The notes under the pieces are model-generated. The model worked only from the letters and a program-made list of their open reading frames with translations. It was not told the origin of the DNA and made no database searches. Made by a program: the position numbers and the translations under genes. Positions 1 through 5,233 of a stretch of 6,341 bases of DNA are shown here, in pieces. This stretch comes from Erysipelotrichaceae bacterium. Lineage in GTDB: Bacteria; Bacillota_I; Bacilli_A; Erysipelotrichales; Erysipelotrichaceae. Each line of letters begins with the position of its first letter. Within the stretch, counting starts at the first letter, position 1. The stretch lies in the NCBI GenBank assembly GCA_024681275.1, contig JAILBD010000042.1, positions 1 through 6,341 of the forward strand. Reading direction: 5' to 3'.

Positions 1-1
1 C

Positions 2-484
2 GAAGCAGGTCTGAGAAGCTGCATGGCCAAGGGTCCTCTGGCAGGATGCAAGGTCGTCAATGTCAAGGCTACGCTGTATGATGGTTCCTACCACCCGGTA
101 GACTCAAAGCCGAACTCATTCGAGGCTGCCGCCAGACTGGCTTTCAAGGCCGGTATTCCTAAGGCAAACCCGATCCTTCTGGAACCGATCGGTAAAGTTA
201 CCGTCATCTGTCCGGAAGAGTACACCGGCGATATCATCGGTGACTTCAACAAGAGACGTGGCATGATCATGGATACAGGTTCTGCTGAACCGGGTGAAGC
301 CAAGATCGACGCAGAAGTTCCGATGGCTGAAATGCTGAAGTATGCGACCGAACTGCGTTCAATGACCAAGGGCAGAGGCTCATATGTCATCGATTTTGAC
401 AGATATGAACCGGCTCCTCAGAACGTCACTGACAAGGTCGTAGCTGCTACTGCCGCTGAAAGAAAAGACGACGACGAAGATTAG
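2..484 (+). CDS. fusA: Elongation factor G-type translational GTPase, C-terminal part (5' end outside window)
   Basis: The frame is open from base 2 to the TAG at 482-484, giving 160 residues from the C-terminal end of an EF-G-family GTPase. EF-G catalyses ribosomal translocation in the cytosol. Domain IV is visible as EAGLRSCMAKGPLAG followed by VKATLYDGSYHPVDS. Domain V is visible as LLEPIGKV, PEEYTGDIIGDFNKRRG, VPMAEMLKYATELRS and KGRGSYVIDFDRYEPAP. The NKRRG and FDRYEPAP wording resembles the second EF-G lineage of Firmicutes (FusA2 / EF-G-like) more than the main fusA product, which usually ends MEFDHYEEVP; this is my reading from memory. The G domain lies outside the window, so the paralogue cannot be settled here. 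The protein ends in an acidic tail, KDDDED. The Met at base 23 is internal and not the start. A strong terminator follows 13 bases after the stop, so this is the last gene of its transcript. Confidence 0.93.
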   Translation, partial: EAGLRSCMAKGPLAGCKVVNVKATLYDGSYHPVDSKPNSFEAAARLAFKAGIPKANPILLEPIGKVTVICPEEYTGDIIGDFNKRRGMIMDTGSAEPGEAKIDAEVPMAEMLKYATELRSMTKGRGSYVIDFDRYEPAPQNVTDKVVAATAAERKDDDED

Positions 485-497
485 TCAATACAAAACG

Positions 498-533
498 AAA
501 GATAGTTCAGGTGATCCTGAACTATCTTTTTTT
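498..533 (+). terminator. Strong intrinsic terminator after the EF-G gene, possibly bidirectional
   Basis: An 11-bp perfect stem (GATAGTTCAGG at 501-511 with CCTGAACTATC at 516-526) closes a four-base TGAT loop and is followed by seven T (527-533). Three A upstream (498-500) can extend the stem against the first Ts. Read leftwards, the same hairpin is followed by TTTCGTTTTG, a poorer but usable T-rich tail. It lies 20 bases past the stop of the convergent htrA gene, so it probably ends both transcripts. Confidence 0.93.
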
Positions 534-553
534 AGATTTTTCGTTCTTTCTGT

Positions 554-1654
554 TTATCTTGAAGCATTCGACAGAGTGACTTCAAAGACCATCTTTTCCC
601 CGTTTCTGAGTACAGTGACAGAGACGACATCACCGACCGTTTTGGAATCCAGAACTTTGGACAGATCCGCATAAGATGAAATTTCGATGTCGTCGATCGC
701 CGTGATGATATCGTTTGCTTCGATACCAGCCTGTTCAGCGCTTCCGCCTTCGATGACTTCAGAGACCAGGACGCCGTCGGTGCTGTAGTAGGAAGATGCG
801 ACCGGCACTTTGATGCCAAGCGTCGCTCTGTCTTTGACATAGCCGTTGTTGATCAGTTCATTGATGATCCTGGTGACGGTACTTGCCGGGATGGCATAGC
901 CCATTCCCTCGACGGAGGTCTGCGTCATGGAAGCTGATTTCTTGGCGTTGACGATACCGACGAGATTGCCGTTGATATCGAAGAGTCCGCCGCCTGAATT
1001 TCCGGCATTGACCGCCGCATTGGTCTGGATGACGTTCATATAGACGTTGTTGATGTAGATCTCTTTTTCCAGAGCTGAAATGATGCCGTTGGAGCAGGAA
1101 ACACCTAATCCCAAAGGATTACCGATGGCGATGACGTCCTGTCCCAGCATCAGCTGTGTCGAGTCGGCGAATGAAGCATACGGCAAGCCTTGGGCATCGA
1201 TCTTCAGCAATGCCAGATCGGTCTTGTTATCATAGCCGATCACTTTGGCTGAATGGATCGTTCCGTCGTAGGTCTTGACCTGGATGGTTTCTTCACTGAC
1301 CAGTCCTTCGATGACGTGTTCGTTCGTGATGATATAGCCATCAGAAGAGAAGATGACGCCCGATCCGGCGGATGTGGATGTCGAGCTGCCGCCTTCAAAG
1401 AAGAAGAATGAACTGCTGCTGTTTGACTTGACTGTACAGGTGATCTCTACGACTGTGTTATATGCTTTTTCGATCGCTTTGGTATAATCAGATTTTTCGA
1501 TATTGGTATATTCGACTTCGTTGACGACGACATTGCTTTCAAAGCTGCCTTTGTGTTCCTTGTTGTATAAGGACATTACTCCGAATGTTCCTAAGCCTGA
1601 ACCCAGCAAGGCGACCAGAAAGATGATGATCATGTTTTTCAAGTTCAATTTCAT
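554..1654 (-). CDS. htrA: HtrA/DegP-family membrane-anchored serine protease with PDZ domain
   Basis: This 366-residue protein has the layout of Gram-positive HtrA proteases, which degrade or refold damaged proteins at the outer face of the membrane. Residues 8-30 form one hydrophobic N-terminal anchor after a short basic start (MKLNLKN). The trypsin-like domain follows at about 57-275, with His113 in TNEHVIEG, Asp146 in KTDLALL and Ser220 in NAGNSGGGLF, so the catalytic triad is complete. One PDZ domain covers about 278-363 (TLGIKV, GVLVSEV, GSAEQAGIEANDII). A low-complexity Ser/Phe stretch at 78-95 sits between the first strand of the protease domain and SGVIFSSDGYIITNEH, where family members vary. 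The start is set by GAGGTGAG (complement of 1661-1668), 6 nt before the ATG. The gene is divergent from the CPBP protease gene and convergent with the EF-G gene, so it is probably a single-gene transcript, commonly stress-regulated in this family. Confidence 0.95.
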   Translation of the reverse strand: MKLNLKNMIIIFLVALLGSGLGTFGVMSLYNKEHKGSFESNVVVNEVEYTNIEKSDYTKAIEKAYNTVVEITCTVKSNSSSSFFFFEGGSSTSTSAGSGVIFSSDGYIITNEHVIEGLVSEETIQVKTYDGTIHSAKVIGYDNKTDLALLKIDAQGLPYASFADSTQLMLGQDVIAIGNPLGLGVSCSNGIISALEKEIYINNVYMNVIQTNAAVNAGNSGGGLFDINGNLVGIVNAKKSASMTQTSVEGMGYAIPASTVTRIINELINNGYVKDRATLGIKVPVASSYYSTDGVLVSEVIEGGSAEQAGIEANDIITAIDDIEISSYADLSKVLDSKTVGDVVSVTVLRNGEKMVFEVTLSNASR

Positions 1655-1660
1655 ATTTTC

Positions 1661-1668
1661 CTCACCTC
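1661..1668 (-). promoter_or_regulatory. Ribosome binding site of htrA
   Basis: On the minus strand the sequence reads GAGGTGAG, then six bases, then ATG at 1654. GAGGTGA matches the 3' part of the consensus AAGGAGGTGA. It decides the htrA start and contrasts with the divergent CPBP gene, which has no such site. Confidence 0.85.
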
Positions 1669-1675
1669 ATTTACT

Positions 1676-1681
1676 ACTATA
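1676..1681 (-). promoter_or_regulatory. Candidate -10 box of the htrA promoter, without a good -35
   Basis: Minus-strand TATAGT (5 of 6 to TATAAT) lies 22 bases upstream of the htrA ATG. It would start transcription near 1669, just ahead of the Shine-Dalgarno site, leaving a very short leader. At 16-18 bp upstream no sequence resembles TTGACA. That position is occupied by the 11-bp tandem repeat 1691-1712, which is the arrangement of an activator-dependent promoter. The assignment is inference from spacing. Confidence 0.45.
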
Positions 1682-1690
1682 GAGCGGTAA

Positions 1691-1712
1691 TGTGAATTTC
1701 ATCTGAATTTTA
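1691..1712. repeat. 11-bp tandem direct repeat in the htrA/CPBP divergent promoter region; possible response-regulator site
   Basis: Two copies of TNTGAATTTYA stand head to tail (1691-1701 and 1702-1712), identical at nine of eleven positions with the core TGAATTT exact. The period of 11 bases is one helical turn, typical of half-sites bound by dimers of OmpR/PhoB-family response regulators such as PhoP, WalR or CiaR. It overlaps the -35 box of the rightward CPBP promoter (1709-1714) and lies 9 bases upstream of the leftward htrA -10 box. Binding could therefore repress one gene and activate the other. The repeat is directly visible; the regulator and the effect are inferred. Confidence 0.5.
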
Positions 1713-1737
1713 CTATTATCTTTTAAAAAGCTATAAT
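1709..1737 (+). promoter_or_regulatory. Sigma-A-type promoter of the CPBP protease gene, predicted leaderless
   Basis: TTTACT (1709-1714, 4 of 6 to TTGACA) and a perfect TATAAT (1732-1737) are separated by exactly 17 bp. The expected start point, 6-8 bases past the -10, is 1743-1745, so the transcript would begin 1-3 bases before the ATG at 1746. The -35 box overlaps the second copy of the 11-bp tandem repeat. Confidence 0.72.
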
Positions 1738-1745
1738 TTGATTAT

Positions 1746-2663
1746 ATGAGCAAAAAGGAACATCGGGTCTCGAAGCGTTATGCAAAGAGGAATTTCAATA
1801 CGGTCGGTCTGCTTCTGATCGTTTATGCGTTGGCGGTATTGATCGTTCCTTTTTTTCTGCACCTGTATATGATCAGCCAGATCCCGGAGATCATGAAGGA
1901 TGAGCTCCTCTATTACGGCATCTACTTCCTGATCATCCTGTTTGGGACTCTGGTCCCATTCTTCCTGATGCGAAAGATCTTCAAGGTGCCGTTCAAACGC
2001 ATCAACCGCAATTTCACTTCGACCTTTACGGATCTCTTCGTTCAGACGATCGTCTTTTTTACGATCTGCATCGCTCTGACTTATGTGTCCAACATCCTGT
2101 TCTCATATATCGGCATGGAGGGAAAACTGATCTCCAGCATCGGTTTCAGCTACGACGATGCCAATCTCAATAACGCACTGTATGTGTTCATGCTGATCAT
2201 CGTCACGCCGATCGTGGAAGAATATGCATTCAGAGGCGTGCTTCTGAACGTTCTTTCAAAATACGGCAAGAATTTCGGACTGTATGCCTCTTCGCTTATC
2301 TTTGCTTTGGCACACCTCAGCTTTGCGGAGATGATCCCGGCTTTTGCCATGGGTGTCCAGCTGGGCAAGACTTCTCTGCGATACCGCAGCATCCGTCCGA
2401 CGCTGATCATCCACATCCTCTTCAATGCTTTGATCTATGCACTTTGTGTCATTCCGGCTTCGATCACCAGATACATGGCTTACGGCCTTGCGGCGATCGT
2501 CATCGTTGCGGCATATCTCTTCCTTTCCGGAAGATACGAGAGGATCAGAATACAGAAACTGCGGTCCAACAGGATCACCAATGTCGTGTTTTACAGCCGT
2601 CCGACCATCGTCATCGCCATGGTGCTGATGATCGTCGATTCATTGCTCTTCCTTTTTCAGTAA
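1746..2663 (+). CDS. CPBP-family intramembrane glutamic endopeptidase (type II CAAX/Rce1-like)
   Basis: The 305-residue polytopic protein carries all three motifs of the CPBP (Abi/Rce1-like) family in order: EEYAFR (Glu158, Glu159, Arg163), FALAH (Phe186, His190) and HILFN (His223, Asn227). These residues form the active site inside the membrane. Eukaryotic relatives trim prenylated CAAX proteins, while bacterial members serve in bacteriocin self-immunity, protein maturation or unknown processing. Hydrophobic segments lie near 19-43, 54-75, 97-122, 143-157, 178-203, 218-237, 244-261 and 286-304, after a basic N-terminus (SKKEHRVSKRYAKR). The start ATG has no Shine-Dalgarno site, and no later in-frame start precedes the first membrane segment, so a leaderless mRNA is likely. 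The last TM, after a basic loop (GRYERIRIQKLRSNR), extends beyond the usual catalytic core. The substrate is not evident: no small peptide gene or CAAX protein lies nearby. The GNAT gene follows after 3 bases. Confidence 0.93.
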   Translation: MSKKEHRVSKRYAKRNFNTVGLLLIVYALAVLIVPFFLHLYMISQIPEIMKDELLYYGIYFLIILFGTLVPFFLMRKIFKVPFKRINRNFTSTFTDLFVQTIVFFTICIALTYVSNILFSYIGMEGKLISSIGFSYDDANLNNALYVFMLIIVTPIVEEYAFRGVLLNVLSKYGKNFGLYASSLIFALAHLSFAEMIPAFAMGVQLGKTSLRYRSIRPTLIIHILFNALIYALCVIPASITRYMAYGLAAIVIVAAYLFLSGRYERIRIQKLRSNRITNVVFYSRPTIVIAMVLMIVDSLLFLFQ

Positions 2664-2666
2664 AAG

Positions 2667-3224
2667 ATGAAAGAACTGTTTGAAGAATATCCCTATCTGG
2701 AAGATGAGATCATCATCTTAAGAAAGATGACATTGAATGATGTCTCTTTTTTAAAAGCAATGACTCAGGAGAAAGAGGCCTATCGTTTTCTTCCAACTTT
2801 CCTGTATGAACTGAAATACGATGAGAAGGATCAGGTCATCCGAAAGATGGATGAGGAATGTTTCTTCAATAAGGAGTCCATCCTGCTGGGCATCTATCGG
2901 AAGGAAGATCCTGATGAACTGGTCGGGATCGCTGAGATCTATTCCTATAAACCGGAGAAAAAGAAGGCATCGATCGGTTACAGACTGAGAAAGGAATACT
3001 GGGGAAGGGGCATCGCTACAAGGGCAGCCGCATTACTGAAAGACTATATCCTGGATGACAGAGGCATGAGTACGGTCACCGGCCATGTCATGAAAGAGAA
3101 CATCGCTTCTGCAAAGGTGCTGACGAAAAATGGTCTCATCAACAAATATCCGGATAATTGGGAGGACTGGGGTTTTGATGATCTTGTCCTGGTCGATAAA
3201 TATGTCCTGAAACGATATGATTGA
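2667..3224 (+). CDS. GNAT-family N-acetyltransferase, RimJ/RimL type
   Basis: The 185-residue cytosolic protein matches the Gcn5-related acetyltransferase fold, which transfers acetyl from acetyl-CoA to an amine. The N-terminus opens with IIILRKMTLNDVSFL, the RimJ-like first strand. Strand 4 is ELVGIAEIYSY (84-94) and strand 5 leads into GYRLRKEYWGRGIATRA (104-120), the acetyl-CoA pyrophosphate loop. The NIASAKVLTKNGL motif (145-157) is the conserved C-terminal signature N-x-x-S-x-x-V-x-x-K-x-G. The acceptor is not predictable: ribosomal protein N-termini, amino acids and antibiotics are all used in this family. The ATG lies 3 bases after the CPBP stop with only a weak AAAAG ahead of it, so translation probably depends on coupling and the pair is one operon. 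A possible weak terminator follows the stop at 3227. Confidence 0.9.
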   Translation: MKELFEEYPYLEDEIIILRKMTLNDVSFLKAMTQEKEAYRFLPTFLYELKYDEKDQVIRKMDEECFFNKESILLGIYRKEDPDELVGIAEIYSYKPEKKKASIGYRLRKEYWGRGIATRAAALLKDYILDDRGMSTVTGHVMKENIASAKVLTKNGLINKYPDNWEDWGFDDLVLVDKYVLKRYD

Positions 3225-3226
3225 GA

Positions 3227-3269
3227 AGGGCTGATGTTTCCAGGGAATATCGCAGGGCATCGGCTTTTT
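3227..3269 (+). terminator. Possible weak intrinsic terminator after the GNAT gene
   Basis: GCTGATG (3230-3236) pairs with CATCGGC (3258-3264), with one G-U pair, around a 21-base loop and is followed by five T (3265-3269). The flanking AAG upstream can extend the stem into the Ts. The long loop and the G-U pairs make it weaker than the terminator at 498-533. Some readthrough into the oxidoreductase gene, whose Shine-Dalgarno site starts 14 bases later, is likely. Confidence 0.45.
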
Positions 3270-3295
3270 ATATTAAGGAACGAAAAGGAGGAACG

Positions 3296-4264
3296 ATGAA
3301 ATTAGCTATTCTGGCAACAGGTGCGATCACCCACAGTGTCATACCGACACTGTTGAAAATGGATGAGATCGAATGCTATGCGGTCGCTTCCAGGTCATTG
3401 GATAAGGCGACAGCTTTCAAGAAACAGTATGGGCTGAAGAAGGCATATGGTTCTTATGAAGAGATGCTGAAGGATCCGGAAGTGGAGCTTGTCTATGTTG
3501 CTTCTCCGCATTCTCATCATTTTGAACATATGACGCTGTGCCTGGAACATAAAAAGCCCGTTATCTGTGAGAAGGCCTTTACCGTGAATGCTTCTCAGGC
3601 AAAGAAGATCAAAGAGTACGCAAAAGAGAAAAACGTATTTGTGACGGAAGCGATCTGGACCAGATACATGCCTTCCAGGAAGATCATCGAAGATGTTCTG
3701 AAAGAGGACCTGATCGGAGAGATCAGGACAGTATCGGCCAATCTCTGCTACAACGTCGGACACAGGAAGAGGCTTTCAGACCCGAAACTGGCTGGCGGGG
3801 CTTTGCTGGATGTCGGAGTCTACTGCGTCAATTTCGCTTCGATGTTTTTTGGCTATGACATCGAGCGGATCGAGACGAGCGTGCACATGAGCAAAAGCGG
3901 TGTCGATGCCGACAATGTCATTTCCATTTACTATAAAGATGGAAGGAATGCCGTTCTGACAGACGGGATCTTTTCCAGATCGGATCGCAAGGGGATCTTC
4001 TATGGTGAAAGAGGCTACATCATCGTGGAGAACATCAACAATCCGCAAAACATCTCGGTGTTCGATGATAATGATGTCCTTTTGAAGTCCTGCGAAGTGC
4101 CGAAACAGATCAGCGGCTACGAATATGAATTCGCAGAATCTGTGAAGTGTATCAAAGAGGGAAGGATCGAATCATATTCGATGCCTCTTCAAGAATCGGT
4201 GGAGATCCTTGAGATCATGGATGCCGTACGTGAAAAGTGGGGATTCAAATATCCGATGGAGTAG
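3296..4264 (+). CDS. Gfo/Idh/MocA-family NAD(P)-dependent oxidoreductase (dihydrodiol/xylose dehydrogenase-like)
   Basis: The 322-residue soluble enzyme belongs to the glucose-fructose oxidoreductase / inositol dehydrogenase / MocA family, which oxidises or reduces sugars and related alcohols. Seen are the N-terminal Rossmann strand (MKLAILATGAITHSVIPTL), VYVASPHSHH (67-75), the catalytic-lysine motif CEKAFTVNA (Lys93), EAIWTRYMP (118-126) and GGALLDVGVYCVNFA (167-181). EAxWTRxxP and GGALLDxGxY are typical of the dimeric dihydrodiol dehydrogenase-like branch. Two usual residues differ: the first Gly of the GxGxI dinucleotide loop is Ala7, and EKP reads EKA. The substrate is not predictable. 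The start is the ATG at 3296 behind AAAAGGAGG (3283-3291, spacing 4). The frame stays open upstream to 3221, but those codons are the tail of the intergenic region and look unlike the family. The stop is at 4262-4264, with no clear terminator before the sigma-factor operon. Confidence 0.92.
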   Translation: MKLAILATGAITHSVIPTLLKMDEIECYAVASRSLDKATAFKKQYGLKKAYGSYEEMLKDPEVELVYVASPHSHHFEHMTLCLEHKKPVICEKAFTVNASQAKKIKEYAKEKNVFVTEAIWTRYMPSRKIIEDVLKEDLIGEIRTVSANLCYNVGHRKRLSDPKLAGGALLDVGVYCVNFASMFFGYDIERIETSVHMSKSGVDADNVISIYYKDGRNAVLTDGIFSRSDRKGIFYGERGYIIVENINNPQNISVFDDNDVLLKSCEVPKQISGYEYEFAESVKCIKEGRIESYSMPLQESVEILEIMDAVREKWGFKYPME

Positions 4265-4292
4265 GAAGCTCTGTCTGTGAAGATACATTGAA

Positions 4293-4323
4293 TTGAGTAT
4301 AGTGCCATAGCTTCATGTATAAT
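4293..4323 (+). promoter_or_regulatory. Candidate promoter of the sigma factor / PrsW operon
   Basis: TTGAGT (4293-4298, first four bases of TTGACA) and a perfect TATAAT (4318-4323) are 19 bp apart, slightly long for a sigma-A-type promoter. Transcription would start near 4330, leaving a leader of about 55 bases. I found no convincing ECF-type autoregulatory promoter (GAAC-like -35 with CGT-like -10) in 4265-4384. Confidence 0.55.
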
Positions 4324-4384
4324 GGAGGATAATGGTGTGTTTATATGATGAGACGAGTAATGATGGATGTCGTGAGGTATGAAG

Positions 4385-4939
4385 ATGCACAGTGATGATG
4401 AACTGTACAGGGTTTTTCTGTCCGGTGATGTCTCATCATACGATCAGCTTCTGGTCCGATACGGAGATCGTCTGACTTTCTATATCAATGGTTATACGCA
4501 TGATCTGCAGGATGCGGAGGATCTGATGATCGAGGCTTTTGCCAGGATCATGGTGAAGAAGCCCAGGATCGCCGATGGCTCTTTCAAGGCATATCTGTAT
4601 AAGACAGCCAGAAACCTGGCGGCCCGTTTCCATGAAAAAAGAAAGAACTACCAGGCCTTTGGCTTTGAAGATCTGAGCGAAGAGATCCCGGATAGCGTAT
4701 TGACAGAAACGGTCCTGGCGGATAAGGAGCGGAACGAGATCCTGCACCTCTGTCTGGAAAGGATCGATCCGCGGATGAAGGAAGCCATATGGCTCTTCTA
4801 CTTCGAAGGATTGTCTTATGCGCAGATCGCTGAGGTGATGGGCTTGAGAAGCAAACAGGTGGATCACTTGCTGTCAAGAGGCAAGGAACAGATGAAGACA
4901 GAATTGATGAAACAGGGAGTTACGAATGCGTTCGAATGA
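4385..4939 (+). CDS. ECF-type sigma-70-family RNA polymerase sigma factor
   Basis: The 184-residue protein has the two conserved domains of extracytoplasmic-function sigma factors, which redirect RNA polymerase to a small regulon when an envelope signal removes their inhibitor. Region 2 spans about 18-85 (YDQLLVRYGDRL, the acidic DLQDAEDL at 40-47, then FKAYLYKTARNLAARF with the ARN of region 2.4). Region 4 spans about 115-175, with the helix-turn-helix LSYAQIAEVMGLRSKQVDHL (143-162). There is no region 1 or 3 and no C-terminal extension. Of two in-frame ATGs, the second (4385) is preferred: GAGGT at 4374-4378 is 6 bases ahead of it and directly abuts the first (4379). The 3' end overlaps the next gene by 14 bases, so the two are translationally coupled. 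The following membrane genes and the PrsW-like protease argue for control by membrane proteolysis. Confidence 0.92.
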   Translation: MHSDDELYRVFLSGDVSSYDQLLVRYGDRLTFYINGYTHDLQDAEDLMIEAFARIMVKKPRIADGSFKAYLYKTARNLAARFHEKRKNYQAFGFEDLSEEIPDSVLTETVLADKERNEILHLCLERIDPRMKEAIWLFYFEGLSYAQIAEVMGLRSKQVDHLLSRGKEQMKTELMKQGVTNAFE

Positions 4940-5231
4940 AGACAGGATAGCGGCAATGCACAAAAGAGCTGCAAAATACAGGAAATACAGGACGATACAG
5001 ATCTCGAGCATCGGTACCGCTTTTGTGCTGGCCGTCATTGCCAGTCTGTATATCCCGGCTATCGCTGATACTGGGTCTTTTGTGACAGCTTATGAAAGCA
5101 TGACTGCCAGCATTTTCAGCAATGGCAACGCTTTGTTGTTGTTTGTGATCGCGATCGTCGCTTTCTTGTTGGGTGCCTCAGTCACCATCTTCTGTTTTTA
5201 TCTGAAGAGATGGTATGAAAGAATGGATTGA
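4926..5231 (+). CDS. Small two-TM protein of unknown family, candidate anti-sigma/membrane regulator
   Basis: I do not recognise a family for this 101-residue protein. A basic N-terminal segment (1-25, rich in Arg/Lys, with MHKRAAKYRKYR) precedes TM1 (about 26-47, ending LYIPAIA). A loop of about 20 residues (48-68) follows, then TM2 (about 69-93) and a short basic tail, KRWYERMD. By the positive-inside rule both ends are cytosolic and the loop is outside. The position directly after an ECF sigma gene, overlapping it by 14 bases, is the usual anti-sigma position. However, there is no HxxxCxxC zinc motif and only about 25 cytosolic residues ahead of TM1, much less than a typical anti-sigma domain. 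It could be a minimal anti-sigma factor, a PrsW substrate, or an accessory subunit of the next protein. GGGAG (4915-4919), 6 bases before the ATG, sets the start. Confidence 0.82.
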   Translation: MRSNEDRIAAMHKRAAKYRKYRTIQISSIGTAFVLAVIASLYIPAIADTGSFVTAYESMTASIFSNGNALLLFVIAIVAFLLGASVTIFCFYLKRWYERMD

Positions 5232-5233
5232 AG

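Noticed and set aside
23..484. A stand-alone small protein of 153 residues starting at base 23.
   Set aside because: The seven codons before it continue the conserved EF-G domain IV sequence and the frame is open to the window edge, so it is a fragment of a larger gene.
1691..1719. An alternative rightward promoter with -10 TATTAT at 1714-1719.
   Set aside because: At 17 bp spacing its -35 would be TGTGAA, a poor match, and the leader it would make still has no Shine-Dalgarno site. The 1709-1737 promoter is clearly better.
3221..3295. Extended 347-residue version of the oxidoreductase beginning at the ATG at 3221.
   Set aside because: The extra 25 residues do not resemble the family and overlap the probable terminator. 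The ATG at 3296 has AAAAGGAGG ahead of it and begins exactly at the Rossmann strand.
4265..4320. Inverted repeats GAAGCT/AGCTTC (4265-4270, 4309-4314) and ATACAT/ATGTAT (4283-4288, 4315-4320) near the sigma operon promoter.
   Set aside because: They are six-base matches with wide spacing (38 and 26 bases), expected by chance, and no T tract follows, so neither a terminator nor an operator can be claimed.
4379..4384. Sigma-factor start at the first in-frame ATG (4379).
   Set aside because: The GAGGT ribosome binding site directly abuts it, leaving no spacing. The ATG at 4385 has a 6-base spacing.
4345..4395. A second short frame with repeated ATG codons (16 codons) across the sigma-factor start.
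   Set aside because: GGAGG is about 16 bases away, too far, and the frame continues into the sigma coding sequence. It is most likely chance.
4436..4867. Long minus-strand open frame (143 codons) antisense to the sigma factor, and similar antisense frames opposite the oxidoreductase.
   Set aside because: Their proteins have no recognisable motif, they lack ribosome binding sites, and they lie opposite genes with clear family motifs, so they are shadow frames.
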